Below, piece after piece: positions 25,775 through 35,288 of a stretch of 64,000 bases of DNA. The notes below the pieces were generated by a model. The model made no database searches, was not told where the DNA came from, and worked only from the letters and a program-made list of their open reading frames with translations. The translations under genes and the position numbers were made by a program. Every line of letters starts with the position of its first letter. The first letter of the stretch is position 1. The stretch is taken from contig NZ_FNYA01000006.1 of NCBI RefSeq assembly GCF_900108955.1, forward strand, positions 62,001-126,000. Reading direction: 5' to 3'. Origin of the DNA: Flavobacterium terrigena. GTDB taxonomy: Bacteria; Bacteroidota; Bacteroidia; Flavobacteriales; Flavobacteriaceae.

Positions 25775-26233
25775 ATGAAAAAAGAAGAAATTGAAGGTAA
25801 ATTACAAGAATTAACCGTAAATGGTGAACATTTAAGTCCAATATTACCTGAAGGCATAAAAAATTACCTTATTGATATTGATGGAACTATTTGTGATGAC
25901 ATTCCTAATGAAGAACCAGAAAGAATGGCTACGGCAAAAGTTTATCCAGACGCATTAGTAACTTTGAATAAATGGTACGATGAAGGTCATGTGATTTTCT
26001 TTTTTACTTCTAGAACAGAAGCACATAGACAAGTTACAGAAAAATGGCTTAATGATCACGGTTTCAAATATCATGGAATGGTAATGGGAAAACCTCGAGG
26101 TGGAAATTATCATTGGATTGACAATCATTTGGTTAAAGCAACAAGATTCAACGGAAAGTTTACAGATTTAGTTGAAAAAGATGTAAAAATCCAAGTTTTT
26201 GATGACGAATATAATGATGAATTAAACGATTAA
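25775..26233 (+). CDS. HAD-superfamily phosphatase-like protein
   Basis: 152 aa. HAD motif I appears as YLIDIDGTICDD (nucleophile Asp at about 33 and general acid Asp at 35), with motif II FFTSRTEAHR. A C-terminal DDEYND matches motif IV. It is a cytoplasmic phosphatase of the capsule/LNS2-like branch. Orthologues in flavobacteria are sometimes labelled phosphoheptose isomerase, but no SIS domain is present. It is sandwiched between the two Fe-S oxidoreductase genes. Confidence 0.75.
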   Translation: MKKEEIEGKLQELTVNGEHLSPILPEGIKNYLIDIDGTICDDIPNEEPERMATAKVYPDALVTLNKWYDEGHVIFFFTSRTEAHRQVTEKWLNDHGFKYHGMVMGKPRGGNYHWIDNHLVKATRFNGKFTDLVEKDVKIQVFDDEYNDELND

Positions 26234-26265
26234 TTCAGATATAATAAGAACAAACATAAAATAAT

Positions 26266-27057
26266 ATGTCAGAAAATTTAGTAGTACCAACAATGGCCGA
26301 AATGATGGCACAAGGACAAACACCAGAAGTTTTGTTTTGGGTAGGTTGTTCAGGTAGTTTTGATGATAGAGCAAAAAAAATTACAAAAGCATTTGTTAAA
26401 ATATTAAACAAAGCCAAAGTTCCTTTTGCTGTTTTAGGTACGGAAGAAAGTTGTACTGGTGATCCTGCAAAAAGAGCTGGAAACGAATTTTTGTTTCAAA
26501 TGCAAGCCATGATGAATATAGAAGTCATGAATGCATATGAAGTAAAGAAAATCGTAACGGCTTGTCCACACTGTTTCAATACCATTAAAAATGAGTATCC
26601 AGAATTAGGTGGTAAATACGAAGTTGTGCATCATACAGAATTTCTGAAATCATTATTAGATTCAGGTCGATTAACGATTGAAGGCGGACAATTCAAAGGA
26701 AAACGTATTACTTTTCACGATCCATGTTATTTAGGTCGTGCAAATAATATTTACGAAGCTCCAAGAGATTTAATTCAAAAATTAGATGCTGAATTAGTTG
26801 AAATGAAACGTTCACGTGCTAACGGATTATGTTGTGGTGCAGGTGGAGCGCAAATGTTTAAAGAACCAGAAAAAGGTAATAAAGACATTAACGTAGAAAG
26901 AACTGAGGATGCATTAGAAACACAACCAGAAATTATCGCCGCAGGTTGTCCATTTTGTAATACGATGTTAACTGACGGAATTAAACATAAAGAAAAAGAA
27001 GGCTCAGTTCAAGTAATGGATATTGCAGAATTGATTGCTAATGCTCAAGATTTATAA
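26266..27057 (+). CDS. CCG-domain (Fe-S) oxidoreductase, HdrD/LldE-like
   Basis: 263 aa. Two cysteine-rich CCG-type domains: the first with WVGCSGSFDDRA, ESCTGDPAKR and CPHCFNTIKNEYP; the second with FHDPCYLGR and GLCCGAGGAQMF, then CPFCNTML. CCG domains hold the non-cubane 4Fe-4S cluster of heterodisulfide reductase D. It is the likely soluble partner of the membrane subunit at 24397. Substrate is not known. Confidence 0.88.
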   Translation: MSENLVVPTMAEMMAQGQTPEVLFWVGCSGSFDDRAKKITKAFVKILNKAKVPFAVLGTEESCTGDPAKRAGNEFLFQMQAMMNIEVMNAYEVKKIVTACPHCFNTIKNEYPELGGKYEVVHHTEFLKSLLDSGRLTIEGGQFKGKRITFHDPCYLGRANNIYEAPRDLIQKLDAELVEMKRSRANGLCCGAGGAQMFKEPEKGNKDINVERTEDALETQPEIIAAGCPFCNTMLTDGIKHKEKEGSVQVMDIAELIANAQDL

Positions 27058-27059
27058 AA

Positions 27060-27542
27060 ATGTACATACCATTCGAAAATTTACCAGAAGATTCCAAAAT
27101 TTGGATTTACCAATCGAACAGAAAATTATCTGACGATGAAGTAAATGCCATTGATGCAAAATGCCAAGAATTTGTTGAAAATTGGGCAGCTCACGGCACA
27201 AGTTTAGAAGCTTCATACCTTTTAAAATATAACCGTTTCATCATTTTTGCTGTCAATCAGGAAGTGCAACAAGCAACGGGATGTTCTATCGATGCATCGG
27301 TACATTTTATTCAACAATTAGAACAAGAATTTCAAATTGAATTGTTAGATAAAATGAATGTTACCTATAAAATTGGAGAACATATCGCACATAAAACACT
27401 TATCGATTTCAAAAAAATGGCAAAAGAAAAAGCAGTAACCTCAAAAACTATTGTTTTTAATAATTTGATTAATACGAAAGGAGAATTTGAAGAATTTTGG
27501 GAAGTTCCAGCAGAAGAAAGTTGGCACAGTAGATTTTTCTAA
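27060..27542 (+). CDS. Conserved hypothetical protein (often mislabelled ABC transporter ATPase)
   Basis: 160 aa, soluble. It has no Walker A or B motif, so it is not an ATPase despite a name that circulates for this family. Contains a CSIDASVHFIQQ block at about 78. Start is 3 bp after the CCG protein stop. It ends the operon before the terminator 27566-27597. Conserved association with the HdrED-like genes suggests an accessory role, but function is unknown. Confidence 0.75.
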   Translation: MYIPFENLPEDSKIWIYQSNRKLSDDEVNAIDAKCQEFVENWAAHGTSLEASYLLKYNRFIIFAVNQEVQQATGCSIDASVHFIQQLEQEFQIELLDKMNVTYKIGEHIAHKTLIDFKKMAKEKAVTSKTIVFNNLINTKGEFEEFWEVPAEESWHSRFF

Positions 27543-27565
27543 AAAAAATAACTAACTTTGAAAAT

Positions 27566-27597
27566 CATCAGAAAATAGAAATTCTGATGGTTTTTTT
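27566..27597 (+). terminator. Terminator after the Fe-S operon
   Basis: CATCAGAA / TTCTGATG stem around AATAGAAA, then seven T. It lies 24 bp after the stop of the preceding gene. Confidence 0.9.
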
Positions 27598-27612
27598 ATT
27601 TATTTACGATTC

Positions 27613-30501
27613 ATGAAACACTATATATATTTAACTTTATTTCTCACAACTTTAGGTTTTGCACAAAATAAAATTAATACACAAACCCAAGAAAAATGGG
27701 TAGATAGCACATATAATTCACTTTCATTTGATGAAAAAGTGGGCCAATTATTCATGATTGCAGCTTATTCCAACAAAAAAGAAGATCACGCGCAAGATTT
27801 AGATAAATTAATTACCAAATATAAAATAGGTGGGTTAATCTTTTTTCAAGGTGGCCCAAATCGTCAAGCGAAACTAACCAATCGTTTTCAAGCGAAATCG
27901 AAAATTCCAATGCTTATTGGTATCGATGCAGAATGGGGTTTAAGTATGCGAATTGATTCTACTCATGCGTATCCTTGGAACATGACTTTAGGTGCAATAA
28001 AAGACAATTCTTTAATTGAAAAAATGGGAATGCAAATGGCTGATCAATCGAATAGATTAGGCATTCATTTCACTTTCGGACCAGTAGTTGATATCAATAC
28101 CAATCCAAAAAATCCAATTATCGGAAATCGTTCTTTTGGTGAAACGAAAGAAAATGTAGCTGAAAAAGCTGTGGCTTATATGCGAGGCTTGCAATCTTAT
28201 GGTGTTTTTGCAACAGCGAAGCATTTTCCTGGTCATGGAGATACTTCAACAGATTCGCATCATGCTTTACCAACTGTTGATTTTTCTAGGGAACGAATTG
28301 AAGAAATAGAATTATATCCATACAGAGAACTGATTAAGAACGGATTAGCGAGTGTAATGGTGGCTCATTTGAATGTACCAAGTATCGAACCTCGTGAAAA
28401 TTATCCTTCTTCTTTATCGGAAAAGGTGGTGACAGATATTCTAAAAAATCAATTAAAATTTGAAGGTTTAATTTTTACAGATGCCTTAAATATGAAAGGC
28501 GCGAGTAATTTCAAACAACCTGGAGATATTGATTTAGCTGCTTTTTTAGCTGGAAATGATGTGTTGCTTTTTGCTGAAAATGTTCCAACGGCTATTGAAA
28601 AATTCAAACAAGCTTTTGCAGATAAATTATTCACAGAAGAAAGATTAGCACATTCTGTAAAGAAAATTTTAAAATACAAATACAAATCGGGTTTAAATAA
28701 TTACTGTCCAATTGAATTTGAAAATTTATATGAAGATTTAAACAAGAAAGAATACAAGGCTTTAAACTTGGAAATGTATGAAAATGCAATCACCGTTCTA
28801 AAAAACGAAGAAGACATTATTCCAATCAAAAGAATTGACCAAGAAAAAATTGCTTTTGTAAAAATTGGTGATGGTGATGCTACTTTTTTCATAGATAAAT
28901 TAAAAGAATACACTCAAATCGATGTAATCGAAACTAAAAATTTAGATTCACTTTTAGTTGAAATCAAAGATTATTCTACTGTAATTGTTGGGTATCACAA
29001 ACCAGAAGGCATTTGGAAAAAGAACGAAATGACTTTTAATGAAATCAATTGGATCGATAAAATTGCAAAACACAATAGAACAATCGTTACGTTTTTTACT
29101 AAACCTTATTCTTTATTAAGAATTCCAACATTTAGAGAAACAGAAGGCTTAATTGAAGCGTATCAAAATAACGAATTTTCGCAAATTGTTGCAGCCGAAA
29201 TCATTTTCGGAGCCAAAGAAGCCAAAGGTGTTTTACCCGTTTCTTTAAAAAAAAACTTTAGCGCAAATGATGGACTTCCTACGAAAAACATTCACCGATT
29301 AGGTTTTGCTTTTCCTGAACAAGTCAATATGAATTCGGAAGTTTTAGCAAAAATAGATTCTATTGCAAATTATGCTATCAAAAGCAAAGCAGCACCTGGA
29401 ATGCAAATTTTAGTGGCTCGAAGAGGACAAGTGGTTTACAGAAAATCTTTCGGATATCATACGTACGATACCATTCAAAAAGTAAAAAATACAGACATTT
29501 ACGATTTGGCTTCATTAACAAAAGTGTTGAGCACGTTGCCTAACATCATGCAAGATTTCGAAAAAGGAGACATTAATTTTAAATCAACTTTATCAGAATT
29601 AATTCCAAGTTATAAAAATTCAAATAAAGCAGATATCAATGTTTTAGACATGTTAACGCATCAAGCAAAATTGCCAGCTTGGACGCCTTTCTACGCAAAG
29701 ACATTGGATACTTTGAAGAAACCAAGTGAAAAATACTATAGAAATTTTAAGTCAAAAGATTTTCCTTTTAAGGTTTCAAATAATTTATATTTAAGAAAAG
29801 ATTATAATGATACGATTGTAAATTTCATAAAAGACACACAATTATTGCCTTATAAACAATACAAATACAGCGATTACACTTTTATTTTATTAAAAGAATA
29901 TCTAGAAAAAAAGCATCATGAGAGTTTAGATAAATTGTCGGATGATAATTTCTATAAAAAATTAGGAATGTATTCAACCTCGTACAATCCACTGGAAAAA
30001 TTCGATTTAAATAGAATTCCACCAACTGAAGTAGATACTTATTTTAGATATGATACGATTAAAGGTTACGTTCATGATATGGCTGCGGCTATGCAAGGCG
30101 GAATTGGTGGTCACGCCGGATTGTTTTCAAATTCATTAGATGTTGCTAAAATTATGCAAATGTATTTACAGAAGGGAAGTTATGGCGGTTACTCGTATTT
30201 TACTCCAGAAACTTTCGATACATTCAATACATGTTATTTCTGCAAAATTGGAAATAGAAGAGGAGCTGGTTTTGATAAACCGCAATTAGGTAGCGAAGGT
30301 CCAACTTGTGGTTGTGCAACAAAATCGAGTTTCGGACATACAGGTTTCACAGGAACAATGGTTTGGGCGGATCCAGATAAAGAATTAGTTTATATTTTTC
30401 TTTCAAATAGAACCTTTCCAGATGCGAATGTAAATAAATTATCAAAGTTGAATATTCGCGAAGATATTCAAAAAGTTATTTATCAATCTATAATTGATTA
30501 A
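27613..30501 (+). CDS. GH3 beta-N-acetylglucosaminidase fused to class-C-like serine hydrolase
   Basis: 962 aa, two catalytic domains. Signal peptide MKHYIYLTLFLTTLGFAQ. GH3 domain at about 25-370: KHFPGHGDTSTDSHHALP with the His/Asp pair of NagZ at about 202-215, and nucleophile Asp in FTDALNMKGAS at about 288. A GH3 C-terminal domain is at 390-560. A beta-lactamase/transpeptidase-like domain follows (about 570-962), with the SxxK motif in DLASLTKV at about 631-638, a YSD at about 755 and HTGFTGT near the end. It probably cleaves peptidoglycan amino sugars in the periplasm and processes peptides or esters. Confidence 0.92.
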   Translation: MKHYIYLTLFLTTLGFAQNKINTQTQEKWVDSTYNSLSFDEKVGQLFMIAAYSNKKEDHAQDLDKLITKYKIGGLIFFQGGPNRQAKLTNRFQAKSKIPMLIGIDAEWGLSMRIDSTHAYPWNMTLGAIKDNSLIEKMGMQMADQSNRLGIHFTFGPVVDINTNPKNPIIGNRSFGETKENVAEKAVAYMRGLQSYGVFATAKHFPGHGDTSTDSHHALPTVDFSRERIEEIELYPYRELIKNGLASVMVAHLNVPSIEPRENYPSSLSEKVVTDILKNQLKFEGLIFTDALNMKGASNFKQPGDIDLAAFLAGNDVLLFAENVPTAIEKFKQAFADKLFTEERLAHSVKKILKYKYKSGLNNYCPIEFENLYEDLNKKEYKALNLEMYENAITVLKNEEDIIPIKRIDQEKIAFVKIGDGDATFFIDKLKEYTQIDVIETKNLDSLLVEIKDYSTVIVGYHKPEGIWKKNEMTFNEINWIDKIAKHNRTIVTFFTKPYSLLRIPTFRETEGLIEAYQNNEFSQIVAAEIIFGAKEAKGVLPVSLKKNFSANDGLPTKNIHRLGFAFPEQVNMNSEVLAKIDSIANYAIKSKAAPGMQILVARRGQVVYRKSFGYHTYDTIQKVKNTDIYDLASLTKVLSTLPNIMQDFEKGDINFKSTLSELIPSYKNSNKADINVLDMLTHQAKLPAWTPFYAKTLDTLKKPSEKYYRNFKSKDFPFKVSNNLYLRKDYNDTIVNFIKDTQLLPYKQYKYSDYTFILLKEYLEKKHHESLDKLSDDNFYKKLGMYSTSYNPLEKFDLNRIPPTEVDTYFRYDTIKGYVHDMAAAMQGGIGGHAGLFSNSLDVAKIMQMYLQKGSYGGYSYFTPETFDTFNTCYFCKIGNRRGAGFDKPQLGSEGPTCGCATKSSFGHTGFTGTMVWADPDKELVYIFLSNRTFPDANVNKLSKLNIREDIQKVIYQSIID

Positions 30502-30503
30502 GT

Positions 30504-30965
30504 ATGACTTCAGATGCTAAAAATCCAGAAGAATATATAAATTCTCTACCGGAAGATAGAAAAATTTATATGGAAAAATTACGAAATGTAATTCTTAAAA
30601 ATTTGCCAAAAGGTTTTCAAGAAGGAATGGGTTATGGAATGATGGGCTATTCTGTTCCACATTCAATTTATCCAAATGGTTATCATTGTAAACCTTCAGA
30701 TCCATTACCTTTTATGGGATTTGCCTCTCAAAAAAATAGCATTAATTTTTATCACATGGGAATTTATGCAAACAAAGAATTATACGATTGGTTCGTTGGA
30801 GAATATCCAAAACATTCCACTCGTAAATTAGACATGGGAAAAAGTTGTATGCGATTTAAAAAATTTGAAGAAATTCCGTTCGATTTAATTGGAGAATTAG
30901 TAACAAAAGTTTCAGTTGAAGACTGGATTGCAACGTATGAATCAGCTTTCACTAAGAAAAAATAA
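30504..30965 (+). CDS. DUF1801 family protein
   Basis: 153 aa, soluble. The N-terminal pattern PEEYINSLPEDRKIYMEKLRNVI followed by FQEGMGYGMMGY and PFMGFASQKNSINFYHMG is the DUF1801 layout. No catalytic function has been established for this family, which occurs widely in bacteria. It is 2 bp downstream of the GH3/beta-lactamase gene, probably co-transcribed. Confidence 0.85.
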   Translation: MTSDAKNPEEYINSLPEDRKIYMEKLRNVILKNLPKGFQEGMGYGMMGYSVPHSIYPNGYHCKPSDPLPFMGFASQKNSINFYHMGIYANKELYDWFVGEYPKHSTRKLDMGKSCMRFKKFEEIPFDLIGELVTKVSVEDWIATYESAFTKKK

Positions 30966-30968
30966 AAT

Positions 30969-31043
30969 ATGAAATCGCCATTAACAAAAAGTTTGTTGCA
31001 AACAAACACCGATTATGATAATGCGATACCATATGACAAATAA
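30969..31043 (+). CDS. Possible 24-residue small protein (MKSPLTKSLLQTNTDYDNAIPYDK)
   Basis: ATG to TAA short ORF, 3 bp after the DUF1801 gene and 20 bp before bshA. Hydrophilic, no membrane segment. It is compatible with a real small gene in the operon or a spacer that happens to be open. No independent evidence of translation. Confidence 0.25.
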   Translation: MKSPLTKSLLQTNTDYDNAIPYDK

Positions 31044-31063
31044 AAAACAATAATTATCTACAT

Positions 31064-32197
31064 ATGAAAATAGCAATGGTTTGTTATCCTACGTTTGGTG
31101 GGAGTGGAGTAGTAGCAACGGAGTTAGGTTTAGAACTTGCAAAGAAAGGGCATGAAATTCATTTCATTACTTACAAGCAACCTGTGCGTTTGTCGTTGTT
31201 AAATCCAAATATATATTTTCATGAAGTAAACGTTCCAAATTATCCGTTATTTCATTATCAACCGTACGAATTGGCTTTGTCAAGTAAATTGGTAGATATG
31301 GTGAAACTATATAAAATTGATGTTTTACACGTGCATTATGCGATTCCACACGCTTATGCTGGTTATATGGCAAAACAAATGTTAGCGGAAGAAGGTATTT
31401 CATTGCCAATGATTACGACACTTCACGGAACAGATATTACACTTGTAGGAAATCATCCGTTTTATAAAAGTGCGGTTACATTTAGTATTAATAAATCCGA
31501 TTTTGTAACGAGTGTTTCTGATAGTTTGAAAGAAGATACCTATAGATTATTCGATTTAAATAAAGAAATTCACGTAATTCCTAACTTTATTGAGATTAAT
31601 GAAAATTCAGATTTGGAAAAATCAATTTGTCAACGTTCTGTTTTAGCAGGTTCAAACGAAAGAATTATTACACATATTTCAAACTTTAGAAAAGTGAAAA
31701 ACATTCCAGATGTAGTGAAAGTTTTTTATAATGTTCAAAAAGAAATCCCATCCAAATTGATGATGGTTGGTGAAGGTCCAGAAAAGGCGATTGCCGAAAA
31801 ATTATGTGAAGATTTAGGAATTTCTGATAAAGTAATTTTCTTCGGAAACAGTAATGATATCAATCAAATTTTAAAATATTCTGATTTGTTTTTATTACCA
31901 TCAGAAACAGAAAGTTTTGGTTTAGCTGCTTTAGAAGCCATGGCGTTTAATGTTCCAGTAATTTCTAGTAATTCAGGAGGAATTCCGGAAGTAAATGAAG
32001 AAGGTATTTCTGGATTTTTAAGTGATGTTGGCGATGTGGAAAACATGAGTAAAAATGCTATTACGATTTTAAAATCGGATGAGACTCTAGCTCAATTTAA
32101 AAAATCTGCTTTTGAAGTAGCTAAAAAATTCGACATTAAAAATATTCTTCCATTATATGAAGATTTGTATAATCAAGCTATTAATTTGAAATCATAA
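31064..32197 (+). CDS. bshA: N-acetyl-alpha-D-glucosaminyl L-malate synthase, bacillithiol pathway
   Basis: 377-aa GT4-fold glycosyltransferase. The N-terminus MKIAMVCYPTFGGSGVVATELGLEL is characteristic of BshA, and the C-terminal EsetESFGLAALEAMAFNVPVI with the E-x7-E nucleotide-sugar pocket (about 285-300) is clear. It transfers GlcNAc from UDP-GlcNAc to L-malate, the first step of bacillithiol synthesis. A lipoprotein gene follows after 2 bp. Confidence 0.95.
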   Translation: MKIAMVCYPTFGGSGVVATELGLELAKKGHEIHFITYKQPVRLSLLNPNIYFHEVNVPNYPLFHYQPYELALSSKLVDMVKLYKIDVLHVHYAIPHAYAGYMAKQMLAEEGISLPMITTLHGTDITLVGNHPFYKSAVTFSINKSDFVTSVSDSLKEDTYRLFDLNKEIHVIPNFIEINENSDLEKSICQRSVLAGSNERIITHISNFRKVKNIPDVVKVFYNVQKEIPSKLMMVGEGPEKAIAEKLCEDLGISDKVIFFGNSNDINQILKYSDLFLLPSETESFGLAALEAMAFNVPVISSNSGGIPEVNEEGISGFLSDVGDVENMSKNAITILKSDETLAQFKKSAFEVAKKFDIKNILPLYEDLYNQAINLKS

Positions 32198-32199
32198 AT

Positions 32200-32649
32200 A
32201 TGAGCAATATTAAAAAAATAATTTCACTATTTAGTCTTTCAATTCTATTAATGTCATGTAAAACGCAACAACCTGTTGTGGACAAAAATGACGTGTATGA
32301 AGTTGTTTATAAGAATCAGTTTGGTGGAAGAAAAGAAAAATCGAATCTAATTATTAAAAATTATGAAGATTTTAATGCTTTAATTTCTGAATTAAATATT
32401 GGAGAAGAAGAATTTGAAAAACTATTGAGCATCGATTTAGAAAAACACGATTTGTTAGTTTGCTTTTTAGGCGAAAAAACAACTGGTGGTTATGATGTTG
32501 ATATTGATGAAGTAAAATTTTCACCAAAATCTTCAGAAGTAACTTTAAAAGAAATAGTTCCTGAAAAAAATGCCATGGTAACAATGTCATTAACTACACC
32601 ATACATGTTTGTAACCTTGCCAAAAAACAAAGCAATAATTATAAAATAA
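32200..32649 (+). CDS. Lipoprotein with PrcB_C-like domain
   Basis: 149 aa. Lipobox at residues 16-21 (LLMSCKTQQ). The mature part, from about residue 55, including KHDLLVCFLGEKTTGGYDVDIDEVKF, matches the PrcB C-terminal (protease complex-associated) fold. Periplasmic side, function unknown. It is 2 bp after bshA, so it is probably co-expressed. Confidence 0.7.
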   Translation: MSNIKKIISLFSLSILLMSCKTQQPVVDKNDVYEVVYKNQFGGRKEKSNLIIKNYEDFNALISELNIGEEEFEKLLSIDLEKHDLLVCFLGEKTTGGYDVDIDEVKFSPKSSEVTLKEIVPEKNAMVTMSLTTPYMFVTLPKNKAIIIK

Positions 32650-32650
32650 T

Positions 32651-32683
32651 AAAAAAAGCCTTTCAATTTGAAAGGCTTTTTTT
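32651..32683. terminator. Bidirectional terminator
   Basis: AAAAAAAGCCTTTC AATTT GAAAGGCTTTTTTT, symmetric with A-tract and T-tract. It serves the bshA operon on the plus strand and the 32695-33198 gene on the minus strand. Confidence 0.92.
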
Positions 32684-32694
32684 AGGTCTATATT

Positions 32695-33198
32695 TTAGAA
32701 TTTATATCTAACTCCTAATCCAATATCTGGTCCAAAATTATCTTCTCTAAAATCATCAGAACTAAAATAAAATTCAGGTCTTAAATCTAAAGATACTTGA
32801 AGTGGAATATCAAAATTATATTCAATACCAATATCTCCAGTTAATACAAAGAAGGCGCCAGAATTTTCATAATAATAATCATGTCCATTATTATAATACT
32901 GACTTCTCCATGAACCTAAACCTGCTCCAGGACCTGCATACCAATTAAATCCGCCATCAATATTCCAAACCCATTGGTATAACCCAATTAATTTTACGGC
33001 ATCGTAATGGTTTGAATCTCTCCAGCCTAAATCAAATTCTAAACGATTATTTTTAGATAAGCTTCTTTGATAAGAAACTTCACCACCAAAACCATCATTG
33101 TCACCTAACCTAAGGCCAATTGCATTTTTAGAATTTTTTTGACCTTGAGCAAATACTGTTCCCAACAGTAAAAAAGCAAATAAAATTGTTTTCCTCAT
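32695..33198 (-). CDS. Small outer-membrane beta-barrel protein
   Basis: 167 aa. Signal peptide MRKTILFAFLLLGTVFAQGQ. The mature part has alternating aromatic-glycine beta strands (NRLEFDLGWRDSN, NWYAGPGAGLGSW) and ends in RYKF, consistent with an eight-stranded barrel of the OmpA/OmpX size. No specific partner in the window. Function not determinable. Confidence 0.8.
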   Translation of the reverse strand: MRKTILFAFLLLGTVFAQGQKNSKNAIGLRLGDNDGFGGEVSYQRSLSKNNRLEFDLGWRDSNHYDAVKLIGLYQWVWNIDGGFNWYAGPGAGLGSWRSQYYNNGHDYYYENSGAFFVLTGDIGIEYNFDIPLQVSLDLRPEFYFSSDDFREDNFGPDIGLGVRYKF

Positions 33199-33254
33199 AA
33201 ATATGAATTTAAGATTATAAATAAAGATAACGCTTTTAACAAGAAAATAGTATG

Positions 33255-34052
33255 TTAGTTTACTACAAAAGTGTCTAAAAATTCTTCTTGATTTTGAGTA
33301 TTACTTGCAGGAATACCTAATTGATCTGCAATTGTAGCATTTAAATTATAAGTAGTTTTAGTTTTTGTATAAACTACACCAATGCTTTTAGAAATATATT
33401 GAGTTGAAGTTACAACATCTTGAGGTTGTAAAACAGGTATAACTATTGGCATACCTGCAATTGTTTGCGTTGTAGTTACCTTTAAATTCAATATAATTTT
33501 TGTTGATTTCACATTAGTATATGTATCACCATTTGGAGAAGTAAAATTGGCAAAATTTTCACCTCCAACTGATTTTAATTTATAAGTAATTGTCAATGGT
33601 GTTCCATTAAAATCTTGCTCAAATGAACCTGTTTTTTCATGTAAAACTTCACCTGAAGTTGCATATTCTTTAAAAATAATAAAATCAACTAAGTGTAAAT
33701 CTAAGCCAACTGGTAAGGTTGTGCCTTGTCCAAAAGAAAAATCTCCACTTAATAATAATTTTCCACTAGATTTTCTTACTCCATTATTATTAACAGATGT
33801 ACAGTAAAACCCTGTAGCAACATTATCTTTGTTTTTGAATTTTTTATAGGTATTTGGTGCGATTATAGTATCACCTGAAATATATAAAGAATCCCTAGTA
33901 TTAGCAGTTCCAACCACATCATACGTCCAATAATTTCCTGTGTTTAATGGTAAGGCATTTGTGAAATCACTTGTTTCATTTGATGATGAATCATCATTAC
34001 TTGAACATGAAAATAATGCAAAACTTAATGCAATAAATAGTATTTTTTTCAT
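33255..34052 (-). CDS. Hypothetical lipoprotein
   Basis: 265 aa. Signal peptide MKKILFIALSFALFSCSSND with the lipobox Cys at 16. The mature part is beta-rich, with threonine/serine-rich strands and no family I recognise. It lies on the minus strand between two OM/lipoprotein-type genes. Divergent with aroC. Confidence 0.8.
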   Translation of the reverse strand: MKKILFIALSFALFSCSSNDDSSSNETSDFTNALPLNTGNYWTYDVVGTANTRDSLYISGDTIIAPNTYKKFKNKDNVATGFYCTSVNNNGVRKSSGKLLLSGDFSFGQGTTLPVGLDLHLVDFIIFKEYATSGEVLHEKTGSFEQDFNGTPLTITYKLKSVGGENFANFTSPNGDTYTNVKSTKIILNLKVTTTQTIAGMPIVIPVLQPQDVVTSTQYISKSIGVVYTKTKTTYNLNATIADQLGIPASNTQNQEEFLDTFVVN

Positions 34053-34166
34053 TTTAGTAGGCTTTTTGGTTTATTTAATGAATTAATAATAAATTCTGGT
34101 TTAGATTGTTGTTTATTTTTGCTAATATAAAAAAAACATTCAATATTTTTGTTAAAAATTCAACAG

Positions 34167-35225
34167 ATGGCAAACACAATTGGTAAACTTTACACATTAA
34201 CTACTTTTGGAGAATCTCATGGAACTGCTTTAGGCGGAATTATAGATGGTTGTCCATCAAATGTAAAAATTGATTTCGATTTCATTCAATCTGAGTTAGA
34301 TAGAAGAAAACCTGGGCAATCAAAAATCGTAACCCAAAGAAAAGAAGCTGATGAAGTGAAATTTTTATCTGGAATTTTTGAAGGAATAACAACTGGAACA
34401 TCAATTGGATTTATCATCGAAAATGGAAATCAAAAATCTAACGATTACGATCATTTAAAAGATACATTCCGACCAAGTCATGCCGATTTTACGTACGATC
34501 AGAAGTACGGAAACCGTGATTATAGAGGCGGTGGAAGAACTTCTGCAAGAGAAACCGTAAATTGGGTTGTAGCTGGAGCCATTGCCAAACAAATTATTCC
34601 TGAAATTAAAATTAATGCTTTTGTTTCTTCAGTTGGAGAAATTTCTATCAATAAAGCTTACCAAGATTTAGATTTTAATTTAATAGAATCTAATCCTGTT
34701 AGATGTCCAGATTTAGAAAAAGCTTCTGAAATGGAAGAATATATTCTAAAAATTAAAAAAGAAGGCGATACTGTTGGTGGAACCGTTACTTGCGTCATTC
34801 AAAATGTACCAATTGGTTTAGGTGAACCAGTTTTCGATAAATTACACGCCCAATTAGGAAAAGCGATGTTGTCAATCAATGCTGTTAAAGGTTTTGAATA
34901 TGGTGGCGGATTTTGTGCTTCAAAAATGAAAGGAAGCGAACACAACGATTTATTTAACGAAGACGGAACTACAAAAACCAACTTATCTGGCGGAATTCAA
35001 GGCGGAATTAGTAACGGAATGGATATTTATTTCCGTGTAGCTTTTAAACCAGTTGCCACTTTACTACAAAAACAAGACGTTTTAACCAACGATGGAAAAA
35101 TCATAGAACAACAAGGAAAAGGTCGTCACGATCCGTGTGTAGTTCCAAGAGCTGTGCCAATTGTAGAAGCTTTAGCTGCAATGGTTTTAGTTGATTTTAC
35201 TTTGATGGATAAGGCTTGTAGGTGA
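34167..35225 (+). CDS. aroC: Chorismate synthase
   Basis: 352 aa. Start ATG at 34167 ([19 protein letters not shown]) rather than a TTG 18 bp upstream. The first family signature [16 protein letters not shown] and later [13 protein letters not shown] and the third signature [16 protein letters not shown] are complete. Catalyses the last step of the shikimate pathway, converting EPSP to chorismate using FMNH2. Isolated gene; the rest of the aromatic pathway is elsewhere. Confidence 0.97.
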   Translation: MANTIGKLYTLTTFGESHGTALGGIIDGCPSNVKIDFDFIQSELDRRKPGQSKIVTQRKEADEVKFLSGIFEGITTGTSIGFIIENGNQKSNDYDHLKDTFRPSHADFTYDQKYGNRDYRGGGRTSARETVNWVVAGAIAKQIIPEIKINAFVSSVGEISINKAYQDLDFNLIESNPVRCPDLEKASEMEEYILKIKKEGDTVGGTVTCVIQNVPIGLGEPVFDKLHAQLGKAMLSINAVKGFEYGGGFCASKMKGSEHNDLFNEDGTTKTNLSGGIQGGISNGMDIYFRVAFKPVATLLQKQDVLTNDGKIIEQQGKGRHDPCVVPRAVPIVEALAAMVLVDFTLMDKACR

Positions 35226-35288
35226 TAAATATTTCTTTTAATTTAAAGAGTTTATTTAGATTAAATTTAATACTATAATATTCAAAAA

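Noticed and set aside
25775..26233. Phosphoheptose isomerase
   Set aside because: No SIS domain; HAD motifs are present instead.
27060..27542. ABC transporter ATPase (a name often given to this family)
   Set aside because: No Walker A, Walker B or signature motif in the sequence.
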